DNA from: Laccaria trichodermophora
Taxonomy: Eukaryota > Basidiomycota > Agaricomycetes > Agaricales > Hydnangiaceae
Direction of reading: 5' to 3'
DNA: 64,000 nucleotides
NCBI GenBank assembly: GCA_018417955.1
Contig: JACTVC010000018.1
Location: 1-64,000, forward strand
How positions within the stretch are numbered: position 1 is the stretch's first letter; each line of letters begins with the position of its first letter. The notes under the pieces are model-generated. The model was not told the DNA's origin. It saw nothing but the letters and a program-made list of their open reading frames with translations, and made no database searches. Positions 37,290-48,589 of the stretch are shown here, piece by piece. The translations under genes were made by a program, and so were the position numbers.

Positions 37290-37470
37290 GGTTCTTGTTC
37301 TTTTGAGGCAGCTATTTGCTAATTAGAGTAGTTGTTTATAGTAGTCTCTGTTTCCGAGAAAACGGCAATATTCATCTTCTTCGTTCTGCCCTCCCGTAGG
37401 TTCTTGTTTACTTGGGAGGACTCTTTGCTGCTAATTGGAGCAGCTAGTTTATGATAGCTGTAAGTGCTCT
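37290..37470. repeat. Imperfect local duplication
   Basis: GTAGGTTCTTGTT...GAGG...CTATTTGCTAATTAGAG...AG near 37287-37340 recurs near 37396-37455 as GTAGGTTCTTGTTTACTTGG...CTTTGCTGCTAATTGGAGCAG. A weaker third copy lies near 38180-38225. A further related pair begins AGGTGAGTAGA/AGGTGAGTGGA at 37635 and 38370. The rest of 37471-38584 holds no gene I can support. Confidence 0.5.
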
Positions 37471-38584
37471 GGAAAAAATGATACTCATTCCGTTCACCCT
37501 TGCGGACAAGCATGATTATCATTTTGACGCCTGCTCGTTAAGTGCCGAAAGTCCATTGATAGCTTACGCGTTCAAGACACCCGCTTAAGAGGGTTGGCTC
37601 AACAGAAAATGATTAACATTCAGCTTCTAATTCGAGGTGAGTAGACCTTTGAATAACTCCTTTCTTCCCGAAGTTCACGATTCTACAAGCGGGAGGTAGA
37701 GATCCTATATGTTTGGCGATTGAATCCGCAATGCGGGGCTCGATACTGGGTTGGTATCGCTCTATGCTTTGACAACAACCGTACGGTTTTCGAGGAAAGG
37801 TCTAAGCGATCGTAGAGTAGGCCAGCATTTGTTTGTGTGGAATAAGAGGTGTGTTTACCTCAACTTTCCCGCGAACCAATATTCTTCTGCTAGTGCCGTG
37901 GGTCGAGCATGTGCGCAATACTTGGAGGCCCATGACGGGCTGAATATATATTGAAGAAGCGCACCTTGATTGGTCACGAACACAATTTGAATCAGCGAGC
38001 CATTATCCCCCTGGGTAATCAGGAAACTTCGTCTCTTACGCCTGCCGAGGCTGTTTAGCTGGTAAAGAACCAATAGCTCTTCTTGAGCGACGACGAGCCT
38101 TCGATTGATGATGTAACCGATGTGAAGAGGAGGCCAAAAAACAATCAGCATGGTGTGGTCATATGGGGGTGATTTCGATGGTAGGTTCTTCATATTGAAG
38201 GAAGTTCTTTGCTCATTTGAGCAGCTGAAAGAATGAAGGGAATCAGCACCCCGTAACCTTCTCTACTGGCAAGCATGTGATTATCTTCAATTCTATTCCT
38301 CAGTAACACTGACGTGTCCAGGTCGTATACAGATAAACAGAAGATGGTTCAGATACAACTCCTAAATCTAGGTGAGTGGAATCGTAACACGAGGAGCCTC
38401 ATGAGTCAATGACATCTCTTCTCGAAGTTTAGATCTAATTACAAGCGAGGCAACGCCTATCCCTTTCTGAGAGACCGAAGCTTGAGTGCCCCAGCTTTAC
38501 CTAGATTTCAGGGTATTATTTACGTCATGGCTGAAACCTATAAAGACCCTCCTATCGACCTCTCTACCCTTCCCATCACACAGC

Positions 38585-39065
38585 ATGAAATACCTCTCAT
38601 CTCTTCTCGTCTTCGCGGCTACCTGCTTAGCGCAAACTTTCCAAGTGTCATACGACACCAAGTACGACGACGGGAGCACTTCCCTTGCCACTGTGGCCTG
38701 CTCGGACGGCACCAACGGCCTCCTCACGAAAGGCTTCACGACTTTTGGGTCACTCCCAAAGTTCCCTTATATCGGAGGCTCCTTCGCCATCGCGGGCTAC
38801 AACTCGCCAGACTGTGGGACTTGTTGGGAGCTTACGTACAACAATGGGGCAGGAGTAGTGAAGAGCATCAACGTCTTGGCAATTGACGTTGCGAAGCCGG
38901 GGTTCAACATTGGGTTGGTAGCGATGAATAATTTGACGGGAGGACAGGCGGTTCATCTGGGAAGGGTGCAAGCAACCGTGAAGCAGGTTAACGCATCGAT
39001 TTGTGGGTTAAAGGTGCGCATCTATGTTTCGACGTATGCGCAAAAGCTGAATCTTCTTCCAGTGA
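38585..39065 (+). CDS. Cerato-platanin family small secreted protein
   Basis: ATG 38585 gives the signal peptide MKYLSSLLVFAATCLAQ, then the mature protein FQVSYDTKYDDGSTSLATVA with family motifs GLLTKGFTTFGSLPKFPYIG, YNSPDCGTCWELTYN and NVLAIDVAKPGFNIGL. The four family cysteines are present (CSDG, DCGTC, SICG). Cerato-platanins are secreted, chitin-binding, expansin-like proteins acting in the cell wall and as elicitors. The family ends at CGL. Here the frame runs 28 residues further unless a 49-base intron (39014-39062, GTGCGC...TTCCAG) is removed, which gives an immediate TGA at 39063 and an end CGLK. I prefer the spliced end. The unspliced frame would end at 39097. Confidence 0.92.
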
Positions 39066-39263
39066 CATGGTTTGGACATGTATTCTATTCTTCGTGACTC
39101 CGATGTGAATGACATTTGAGTTTGCCCTGTCTTTGTTCTTTCACGCCCCGTTTCGTTGATTTTGGACGTTCAAATTTTTCCTAAACACGCGCTAATAACG
39201 CTTCTCAATGACACCGATCCCTTACCTCTTTCTTGCTTCCGATCAACTGTATGATCAAGACCA

Positions 39264-41291
39264 CAAGAAAACGAGCAATTGAAGTAAAAACTAGCATTGT
39301 TGCGGTTGAGGCGAACGATCTGGAAGAAAATAGTCATACAATAGTTCGTGATAGATACCCTGATACAGTAGCAGTGACCATCTCAGCAATCATGGGCACT
39401 AGGAATTAAATATGTAGTAAAAGGCGTTGAAAAGATATTTGTTCTGCCATGTTCGACGACTCGAGCGCGATGTTGAGAGCAATGCCTAACTTTGAAGCTC
39501 TTTTCTTTAGGCCAAGAAAAGTTGACCGCCTAAGGTAGGCGACCCCTAGTTTGCTCGGCGTCCTACTAAATCGTTATTTTCTTGAACGTAGTCGCAAGAA
39601 AAGCTGAAATACAACCATGGTACGTATGACAGTCATTCTATTTTTAACACCCAAGGGACTTCCCGATGGTCAGCCATTCCAAAAAGGTATAAAAACCACG
39701 CCAGGATGCGTTCTATGTCTTTCACAACTTGACCTCGGTCTACCACCACCACCTTCACTCAAACCCGCCTTTGCAGCCACACTCCGCTCCCTCCACTAGG
39801 CATCCTCTCCATCCTCTCCTCCATCTTCGACGGTTCGACACACAACATCTTCACGCCGGCTTTGCAAGATATGGGCCACGGCGAGCTGTTCAAGGTAATG
39901 GAACGAAGGTACTAACTCGCCCAACAGGATCCTGGTTAACATCGCTGGCCATGAATTATTGAGGTAACTATGTCCTTTCCTTTTCTGTGTACGTTAGGCG
40001 TGGTGTGGAGGTGGAGGTGCGCACGGGGAGGGTGCGGTGCTGGGGCGACACAGCGGCTCTGTCGTGACCGGCGAGGGGAGCGGTTGATCTCGCGGAGTAG
40101 TGGAGGCGTCCGTTTGGCGAGAGGCGGCTTACCACGGGGGCTGGGACGGTACCGACACCGTGAACCAGGGCAGTAGCCGTTGAGCGTGGGCATCCATGTC
40201 ACCGTGAGGAGGCTGGACAGTCGCACGTCTTCGGAGAGGACGGGGTGCTGGGGCGACATAGCGGCTCTGTCGTGACCGGCGAGGCGGGCGGTTGATCTCG
40301 CGGAGTAGTGGAGGCGTCCGTTTGGCGAGAGGCGGCTTACTACGGGGGGCTGGGACGGTGCCGACACCGTGAACCAGGGCGGTAGCCGTTGAGCGTTGGC
40401 ATCCATGTCACCGTGAGGAGGCTGGACAGCCACACGCCTTCGGGAATTTTCTTTTTTTCTTCTTTCTTTTTCTTTTTTCTTATCACGGGGGAGCTGGGGG
40501 CGGTTTCGGCCGTGCACCAGGGCAGTAGCCGTTGAGCGTATGGCGCCCATGTCGCCGTGAGGAGGCTGGGTAGTCATACGTCTTCGGAATCGTTCACCAC
40601 GTGTGCAACGCCCAATTTTTCCCTTGCTGGTTCTCTTGCGATCCTAATTGTAGGACTCGCAGGAAGTCAGCAAGCGATGCGGGGTTTGCATCACTTGGAT
40701 GGATTGTTAGCCACTGTTTCTCATGCTACTCAAAACGAACCATTATATTTTATTCGAGGTGGTTGATGCGTTCGTGAGCGACGTATTTGCATAGACTTCA
40801 GCCTTTCGCAGTTATAACTTGTTAAACGTTGCGTTGACATGACTCGTAACCCATATATCGTTTCTAGCTGATTTGATCAATATCCCTTCATGTTCTAAAT
40901 GTTACGGAAGTCACCATTGCCTCAATGGCCCAAGTTCAAGGGCAACATCCATTCAACCTGAACCTCCTCGACACTGTAGAGGTACATCAGCTTCCTCGCC
41001 AATGGGCATATAGGAAGAACAAGAACAGACCGAACCCACCTGAAGAGCAAAACCCACGGCATTTTGATAACACTGAATAAGCTAGTTAGGAGGATCCCAC
41101 TCCGAAAACGTTGCTTCGTTGCGGAGACGACAAAGCTTCGCAAATCGAAACCATCAGTGCGTCATTTGGAATGAATTTTTATTTCGCGTCGAATGATTGA
41201 GAGGTTGATCAGAAGCACCAAGTTTCATTGTTGATGCGAATGACCGTCCCGTATGGTGTCGAATGTGTAGTATGGTGTCAAATGCTGGTTA
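39264..41291 (+). repeat. Dispersed repeat, full-length copy B (about 2.03 kb)
   Basis: It matches copy C in inverted orientation from CCACAAGAAAACGAGC (39264) to AATGCTGGTTA (41291), and its central 1.2 kb matches copy A. It contains the conserved TATA motif, two 209-base GC-rich tandem units (about 40035-40440), a T/C-rich stretch (about 40447-40480) and an AT-richer right part (40600-41290) not present in A. Only the B/C comparison defines the ends. I saw no terminal repeat, target site duplication or conserved coding frame, so the class is undetermined (non-autonomous element or solo LTR are options). Confidence 0.85.
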
Positions 41292-41582
41292 CCTTTGGGT
41301 GGCCTTCATCGATTTAGCATGACGAATTTTTCACCCTGCAATTATCTCCATGATCCATCGTATCCGAGTCATGCAAACGCGCGATGCCTGTTTTGAATCA
41401 ATAAGTCAGAGATTCCTTGCACGAAACCCGTGGCGTAAGTATACCGACTGGCGTCTTTCTTATTTTCCAGACGTCCACCAAAAAGAACAGCACTGGAATT
41501 GATAGTAGGGCAATCGTCGCATGTTTCCAGTACTTTGAAATTCGAGGGTAAGGATGAGAAGTTTGTGCATCATGGCGCTTAC

Positions 41583-42710
41583 ATGGCGCCACCTTTAGAT
41601 CGCAACTGGAGCAAACACGAAGTTACCTCAAGCTCGCGGCCACCCCTTCTTGGCTTTGCCACCCGAGCTGGAGCTAATTGGCATAACTTTCAAGCCGTTC
41701 CTCACACAATGGACACGGTCGGTTATCATCCCGTCAGCGATCTTTCGACCGCGGTGGCATCCGAAATCAAGCAAGTAGTTTCGTTATGAAAGCGCTTGGA
41801 AAGCACGCTAATTGCCATTCTCTGAAGAGAATGGCATTTTCGTGCGTCGTAGATCCATAATCCACGTCGACTCTCTCTAATTGTCTTTCTCCATCTGGCG
41901 TTACAATTCTGATTGTTTTACTTGCCTGCAGACATTTACTTTCATCAACGCAATGCCATTGAGCATGACGCAGCTCTCCAACTACGAGATGCCGTTCTCC
42001 GCCTCCGTCGCGATGGTGCATTTGTTGCAGTACCTCTCTTCCGAGTCAACTCAGAACCCATTGGGCCTCATCCCATTGGTTCGTCTCCAACTTTCGACGT
42101 TGTGATATGCATCGATTGATTCACCTTTCCCTCAGGTTCGTATGAGATTTGGGTGCCGTCCGAGACCTTCTCTGCGGTCTTCTCATATCTTTGTTTGAAC
42201 AGAGGCAATTTGAGGTGCGGAACCTTCACTTGATAATCATCAGAGAGGAAGTGGTGACCGATTAAATTCTCTGGTCTGACACAGCATTTTGGTGCATCCC
42301 CTAACAAGAGAACAGGTTGGTAAAATATATTTCTCTGTGGTTGATCCAGATCTAACTCAACCTAACACACTCACAGCGAAAGTAAGAGCACATTTTGCAT
42401 TCTGTTGCAATACGTCTTACGGTCTCTCGCAGGGATCACGAGACTAGAAACGCGTGGATGGGCCCATCTTTTCCTCTTGATCTCTCTACACTTCCCCTGC
42501 GGAGTGATGAGATTCCTCTGCAGTATCCCATACTCAGTATGTAAATCTCTCACTGATCCAAGAGACGAACTCACCGGCTTTGGGCATCCAGAACTTGGTT
42601 ACTCAGCCGCGCCCCAACTCACTCTCGAGCAACGCCTCAAAATTGGAGCGAACGTCGAGCATATTCTTAGCACCGAGAAGGAAGCAGCTCGAGCTCCCCC
42701 TCGGGAATAA
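41583..42710 (+). CDS. DOPA 4,5-dioxygenase-like protein
   Basis: Exons with fixed frame are 41932-42078, 42136-42214, 42285-42315, 42377-42381, 42433-42536 and 42592-42710. They read DIYFHQRNAIEHDAALQLRD, then PIGPHPIGSYEIWVPSETF, SILVHPLTREQ, DHETRNAWMGPSFPLDLSTL, LGYSAAPQLTLEQR and the end ARAPPRE. PxGPHPxGSYEVWVP and LVHPLTxxExxDHxxRAxWMG are the signature of the DOPA-dioxygenase family (DODA, PF08883), which in Amanita and Hygrocybe makes betalamic-acid precursors from L-DOPA. Metal ligands are the conserved His residues in these blocks. The five-base exon CGAAA (42377-42381) is needed to keep frame. The 5' end is uncertain: an open frame from ATG 41583 with VGYHPVSD fits the family, but its splice to 41932 has no clean donor in phase. 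Confidence 0.8.
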
Positions 42711-43218
42711 ACTTCAGTGAGTTTCACTGCAAGGCGGTATTCTTGGCCAATTCGTGTTTCCCCGATGTAGCAGATCTTTGTATTCACAGTGTACAAATAT
42801 ATGATTGGAATCAGTTTCCACTCCGTCTCCAACTCAAAGCTTTGTACTGCAATGTGATCAAACTTGTATTCAATCTTCTCAGTAAGTACCTTGCATAAGC
42901 GGTATAGTCACATTGAAAACATATTGATTTGAGTCATAAGTATGTACTGGGGTAACCACGTCAAAGTATGAAAGAGGTATCCAAGATTCCAAAATGAGGG
43001 TTTCTCGTGCGGGTAGGTAATAGGTATCCTATGGGGAGTTTGAAGTGTGAAATAGTCCTCAAAATTACTATTATGTGTGCGGAAGATCGTAACAAGTCGT
43101 TGATTTTGCGTGAAGTCCGATCAAAAGTTCAAGTCCAAGTAGGTTGTGAATTTGAAAAATTAGGTTCCATCCAAATGTCAAGAGATGAGGAAAAGGTCCA
43201 TTCAAAATCACAAGAGTT
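42711..43218. other. Intergenic region between convergent genes
   Basis: It lies between the ends of the DODA-like gene and the deacetylase gene. Nothing recognised. Confidence 0.35.
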
Positions 43219-44555
43219 TTAACAGTGCCAGTTTGCCTGGGGAAATCGCAGACGTTATGAGAACGAAAGGGTCTCGAAAAAAAAAGTGCATGTGCTTACA
43301 TCAGGGGTCGAGGGCGCGGCCACGCTTTGATAAGGAGCTTTGCCTAAACACTCAGCAAGCGTGACGAGCCTGTACCCTGCAGCCTGAAGCTTTTTAATAG
43401 CGTAGGGCAGTACTTGATGCCTAGAAAGAAAGAAAGGTCAAATAAAGCCGAAATATAGACGGTGATTTCGAAGTAACGTACACGGTAGTTTCTGTTGAAG
43501 TTGTAGAAGGTCAGCTAGAACTCAATCATTTAAGAATGAATGTACCAATGGTTTCGTGGTTCAGCGGGAGTATGGTACTCGGATGACGTGCGATGATCTG
43601 GTCGTACAAGTTCTTCGATGTAGCCACGCTTGCACCTCCCGAATCGCCAGAGCTATTGAAGTTTAGTCTAGCATTCACAACGGGGAGGAGAAACGTACTC
43701 GAAGTCCCAGATGACTACAGATTGGCCACGAATACCAGATGCCTCCAAGACCATGTCATTGTAATTTCCATAAGCTGGATGTTGCGGGGTAAAAAATAAG
43801 AAAGAGCAAGGCTAAAAGTTGAGAGGCGTACGGGGTCGCATAAAGGCCGGGTAAGCTCCAGTGATTCTCATCAGTGCCTCTGCCAGATTTTGAGAATGAG
43901 ATTAGTGAAGAAAGAGGAATAGAGATATTTACGTTCAACGCGCCACATCTCGTCGTGAACTGATAGATGATGAATGAAGAGCTAAGAAGGGCATTTAAAT
44001 CGTAACTCACTCTGATCCCAAGTGAGAGTCGTAAGGTCTTTGTGGGCCCAAGTGTGCGATGCGACTTGATGACCAGCGTTGTACGCGAATTTGACACGCT
44101 TGACTTCCTCTGGGTCGTAAATACAGCCCCCTAGGTAACTCTTCGGTTGACATATTCAAGAGATCGTGTAATGGGGTGTGCGTACAGTTATTTCCATCTG
44201 TCAGAATATTGAGCGAGACCGCGACTACGCTGCAAAGAAAAGGACGTACTGAAGAAGAAGGTGCCTTTCGCCCCGGCTCCTGTCAACGCGTTGCTCACGT
44301 CGTATCTGAATCAAGTCAGTGATGCAATTTGATCAAGTACTGTATTGTTCGTACAGGTAGACCCAAGGGCCATCGTCCTAGTCAGAAATTCAGATGGGAA
44401 GGGGTTTGAAATGTAAGGTCACTAACAAAGGTAAGAGCGACAGTGTTAGGAATTGTACACTTGGTGACGACCTGGGCTTTTGCACGACGCTCGAGAGGAG
44501 TTGCAACCGCCCCAATGACTGCAAAACAAAGCGTCAATGCTGAGGAAAAAAGCAT
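43219..44555 (-). CDS. Polysaccharide deacetylase (CE4, chitin deacetylase-like), secreted
   Basis: ATG 44555 starts a signal peptide (MLFSSALTLCFAVIGAVATP). About nine short exons follow. Conserved CE4 motifs are VALTF joined across an intron to DDGPW (motif 1, catalytic Asp and metal-binding Asp), GHQVASHTWAHKDL (motif 2, HxxxH metal ligands), AFMRPPY plus GNYND (motif 3), an IWDFD segment, and a late SLAECLGKAPYQ-like block read here as TLAECLGKAPYQSVAAPSTP. A final intron leads to the end NWHC and stop at 43219-43221, as in Agaricomycete relatives. It should deacetylate chitin or a related polymer in the cell wall. The small open-frame lead before 44555 is not used. Confidence 0.85.
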
Positions 44556-45339
44556 TATGAGGAGGGCGGGGAAGGGGAGAGGGGCGGTGGGCAAATATCT
44601 CGTACCTGCGCTCTATATACTACTGGGTCCTGCATTATCATCAAATAGGACTTGGACTCGGCATTGACAGGTGGCCTAGATCTTCTATCAGAGTCCTTCC
44701 AGCAAAACAGGGAAGCGAAAGAGCGTAAAGCTAGCTGGACGAATGGGGAAGAAAAACCTGAAAACTTGGCAATTGATATATAAGTATGAGAAATCATTGA
44801 GCCCAACTTCAACTTACCACTGACATCAGTCCTGAGGCCTGACGATTCTTGCCTTAGAACCGAGTCATCTGAGTGTGCTCAATTTCAATTCGCTTCGATT
44901 CGCATCTTTTCGGCGTCCATAGAACACTCAATGAGTGTTTGCACATTGGTCCTACCCACACGAGCAACAAGGCCCCCTAATGCCGGTGATGGGAAAGAAG
45001 TAAGGTCCGACACGACGTCATATTCAAATTTGATCATTTGAGGGCAGCTAGGGAAATCACGAGAGCAGTGTGGGGGTGAAGCGGGATTGAAGCGATGCCA
45101 AGAGCAAGAAAGGGCCAAGCCTGGAAAACGCTTGTGTATAACAACAGCCAGCGAGAGGCTAGAGCTCAGGAGACAGGGTGGGAGCACTAGTTCAAGGATC
45201 CTCTCAAGACTCGTAACCACTCCGAATCGACGGGCTGAAAACAGCTGAGGCAAGAACACACCCTTCCATGACGCCAACGGTCAGACTGAAGAGTAGTAAG
45301 TCGGGACTTGGTTGGGATTCAGGATGAAGACGCTTTGGT
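44556..45339. other. Intergenic region
   Basis: Promoter of the deacetylase gene plus unassigned sequence. The minus-strand frame 44885-45277 has no ATG near its start and no recognised motif. Confidence 0.35.
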
Positions 45340-45347
45340 GTTGCCAC

Positions 45348-46013
45348 AGGACCCCCGAAAATCCTGCTAAATGGTAGATACTAAAATGGCCGATTTTCAG
45401 ATTCTTGTCCGTACCAATTTTGGCGAACTCTGTCCGGATTTTATCTAGCCTAGTCATAATATAAAAATTTTGTCCGGACTACGTATCTAGCCGTATTTAG
45501 GGCCCAAGTTTGTCCGGAATCTAGTATCTGGCCTCCAGAGGACTGGAATTTGAAGGAAAAGTGGAAATCTGGCTAAATTACGCAATGTCCTCGGCCTTTT
45601 GGCGGACTCCAATCCAATCTGATTCTTTGAAAACACCTTCAGCGTCGAGGGCTATAACACTGGAATGCATGGTTTTACTGCACATTTCACGCCACATTAT
45701 TTTCAATATATCATTCGGTACCTGATCGCATGTTGAAAAAACAAAAACAAAAAGTTGACAACAGGGTTCGAACAGCAGACTACATAGATTCAACCTATGG
45801 TTGATGCGCCTACGGTTATCCACTGCACTACGCAACCATACATGTCCAGTTAGGTAGCCTGTCAACCTCCTTGGAAAGCTGTCCGGATTTTGTATCTAGC
45901 ATTTTGCTAATTTTGTCGAAAACCTGTCCGGTTTGTCTCTAGCCTAGCACCCCCATTTTCAAAATTTCTGTCCGGATCCGTATCTACCATTTAGCAGGAT
46001 TTTCGGGGGTCCT
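45348..46013. mobile_element. MITE with perfect 34-base TIRs and 8-base target site duplication
   Basis: The 666-base element begins AGGACCCCCGAAAATCCTGC and ends with the exact reverse complement, with perfect identity over 34 bases at each end. It is flanked by an 8-base direct repeat GTTGCCAC (45340-45347 and 46014-46021). Eight-base duplications fit the hAT superfamily (some other families also give 8), and absence of a transposase makes it non-autonomous. Inside are several TGTCCGGA(A/T)/TATCTAGCC-type subterminal motifs in both orientations and a tRNA-like unit on the minus strand. Perfect ends and an intact duplication point to a recent insertion. Confidence 0.92.
45734..45838 (-). ncRNA. 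tRNA-like Pol III unit inside the MITE
   Basis: Read on the minus strand it starts GGTTGCGTAGTGCAGTGGAT (A-box-like TAGTGCAGTGG). It has a 5-bp stem CATAG-GTTGAAT-CTATG that resembles an anticodon arm (reading TGA in the loop), and a B-box-like GTTCGAACCC. Three T-runs (TTTTTG TTTTTG TTTTTT) follow, suiting Pol III termination. Spacing between D arm and anticodon arm is too long and the T stem pairs poorly, so it is a tRNA relic rather than a working tRNA. Confidence 0.5.
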
Positions 46014-46021
46014 GTTGCCAC

Positions 46022-46725
46022 ATGCATTCGGCTATACCCGGCAGCGCTTATCTTCTGTGATAAGACGCATCTCCATGCTACTCTATGCTACTCTTTTAAA
46101 GGTTCATCGTCACACACACAGTTTATTACTGGGTATACGTCCAATAAGAAATAAGACTTGCATTGCAACATAGACAATTTTGATGTAGTTCGCAGCTTCT
46201 TGAAATCCAGAGGATAAACAGGTCCATTACTCGGAGACTCACATCCGTCGGCAGCATCGGACGTTCTCAGCCTCGGACCTTGCACGATCGCGATTCGTAC
46301 AGTCTCGATAACAAGATACTAGATAGACGCGTTGCGAGGAGCTCGAGAAACGGTTGTCTATAGAATCTGTCAATGTCTCGAGATACCTCGAGATCGTTAA
46401 GATGAACCAACGTTCGTGTTGATGAGCCAATCGGATATGGTCAGGTACGTATTGAATCTTCATCGCTTTGCAGTTATCGGGCACCAAAAGGCGCCAATCA
46501 TGTTCGAAGGAGGGACTTGAGGGAGAAGAGCACCATAGTTAGGGTATCACCGGTGGCTGTACGCGAGATTTGTTCGTCAACAGCGATGATTTCGGTGTGA
46601 TAAATATTTTGTTCCAGGTCTTGTCCGTCATCTCCTGGCACCACACGTTCTTCCTTACCACCACCACTCCATCCTTTCATGCAATAGTTTATATATCTTC
46701 TTTTTTTATTCTCTTTCTTCGCATC
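46022..46725. other. Intergenic region
   Basis: Flank of the MITE and promoter of the PRPP synthetase gene. Nothing specific was recognised. Confidence 0.35.
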
Positions 46726-47977
46726 ATGTACCACAACAATTCTATCAGGATCTTGACGGGTGAGCGCAAGCCCAACAACGTGACCAGGAGCTCACCGTCC
46801 TCGTAGGGAATAGCCACCCTGAGCTCGCCCAGTCCGTGACCGAGCGGTGAGCTGCATCTTCGCGAGTCGCGCGCTCGGCCAGTGATTCACACCACTGCAG
46901 CCTTAATGTGCCCCTCGTACCTTGCACTGTTAAAAAGTTTTCCAATGGCGAGACCAACGTCAAAATTTCCGAGTCTGTTCGGGATGAAGACGTCTTCATC
47001 ATCCAATCCGGGTGTAGCGACGTAAACGACAACTTAATGGAGCTCCTCATTCTCATTTCCGCCTGCAAAACCGCCTCCGCTCGTAGGATCACTGCCGTCA
47101 TCCCGTGCTTCCCGTACGCCCGCATGGACAAAAAGGATAAATCCCGCGCGCCTATCACGGCAAAGCTCGTTGCAAATATGCTCGTGGTGGCTGGATGTGA
47201 TCATGTTATTACCATGGACCTCCACGCCAGCCAAATACAGGGCTTCTTTGATATCCCTGTGGATAACCTCTGGTCTGAACCGCTAATCATTGGTTACATC
47301 AAGCGACAAATTCCCGGTTGGGAAAATAGTATAATTGTCAGTCCAGATGCTGGTGGGGCCAAGCGGTGAGTCACATCTCTCCTTCAGTATGACGCGAAAA
47401 CTTAGTCTACCTTAGCGTAACAGCCATTGCAGACAAACTCGGAGTCGAGTTTGCTTTGATCCACCGAAAAAAAGATGGGAAGTCCCTCACTGCTCCCGAC
47501 AGGATGGAACTTCTTGTCGGAGATGTTAAGGACAAGGTAATTGTACTGCATCCTGATCCACCGTCCTTGACACTAACGACTCACCAGGTTGCGCTCTTAG
47601 TGGACGACATGATAGATTCGGGCACTACGCTAACTTTGGCGGCGCGCACACTCCAGGAGAAAGGTGCCAAAGCAATATACGCCCTAATTTCTCATGGTGA
47701 TTATTCCCGTCTTTTTCGTATCGACTCGGTCATTGAGACAGCTATTTCAGGTCTCCTCTCAGAGACAAACGTGAGCCTGATTGACGAGCTCCCCATCGTT
47801 CAACTGGTCGTCACCAATACGATCCCGCAAACTCAACATCAGGCCCTCTGCAAAAAACTCGTCACAATTGACGTCAGCCCCACCATTGCGGAGAGCATTC
47901 GTCGGACGCACAATGGCGAAAGTATAAGTCTCCTATTTGGAGAATGGGCGGAGACGACGGGGGTGGAGGTACTTTAG
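46726..47977 (+). CDS. PRS: Ribose-phosphate pyrophosphokinase (PRPP synthetase)
   Basis: ATG 46726 ([11 protein letters not shown]) is followed by short exons joining to [11 protein letters not shown], then the long exon from about 46901. Signature motifs include [15 protein letters not shown], the catalytic-flexible-loop region [47 protein letters not shown], the PRPP-binding loop [11 protein letters not shown], and a C-terminal [10 protein letters not shown]. The enzyme makes 5-phosphoribosyl 1-pyrophosphate from ribose 5-phosphate and ATP for nucleotide, histidine and tryptophan synthesis in the cytosol. Six exons with standard GT-AG introns leave no gap. Fungi often have several paralogues, so the number is not assigned. 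Confidence 0.95.
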
Positions 47978-48589
47978 ACTGTGGAGAGCCGGTGATCGGA
48001 GGATAAAAATAAAAATAGAGATCTGGTAGGTCGACGCCAGGCTAACCAGACACCCAATCGGAGCATAATTTCATGGCTCGGATGTGGATATAATATGACA
48101 ATATAGGTGGATACTGGATACCGCAATCCAATACATACACCAGTGTAGCGACCAGTTCCTGCAAATATCATAGGTCCTATCGGAGAGTGTCTCATCAAAT
48201 CGAGAGTTTTTGCCACCGTCAGTACTGCTTTGCTCGATCTTTGATGATGATACCTCTGTTGACGTTAAACTTTCTAGTTGATGCTTTCATCGTACACTGC
48301 CGGTAGAAGGAAAGGAGAGAGAACCACGAGGCATTCCCCTCTCTAGCAGGAAACATTCACAACATCTTTTTGACACTACCCACCGAACATTGGGAGATCC
48401 ACCTCAACGCCTTGCTGTGACGGAAAATGAATCGATCTTAGCCAGATTGCCAGAAAGAGACACCGGTTCTACAGAAATTGGAACAATGTAAAGGAACGTG
48501 TAAACTTCTACAGTTCAAAATTTAGGTGTCATGAAAAAAACTGGGAACAAAGTTTTCTCCCTTCGACGACTGCAAACGATGATCTCCAT
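47978..48589. other. Intergenic region between convergent genes
   Basis: 3' flanks of the PRPP synthetase and F-box genes. Nothing recognised. Confidence 0.35.

Noticed and set aside
47695..47749. Insert in the PRPP synthetase after ALISHG
   Set aside because: The extra in-frame residues are an unspliced 54-base intron (GTGATT...TTTCAG). Removing it gives the conserved HG-LLS junction.
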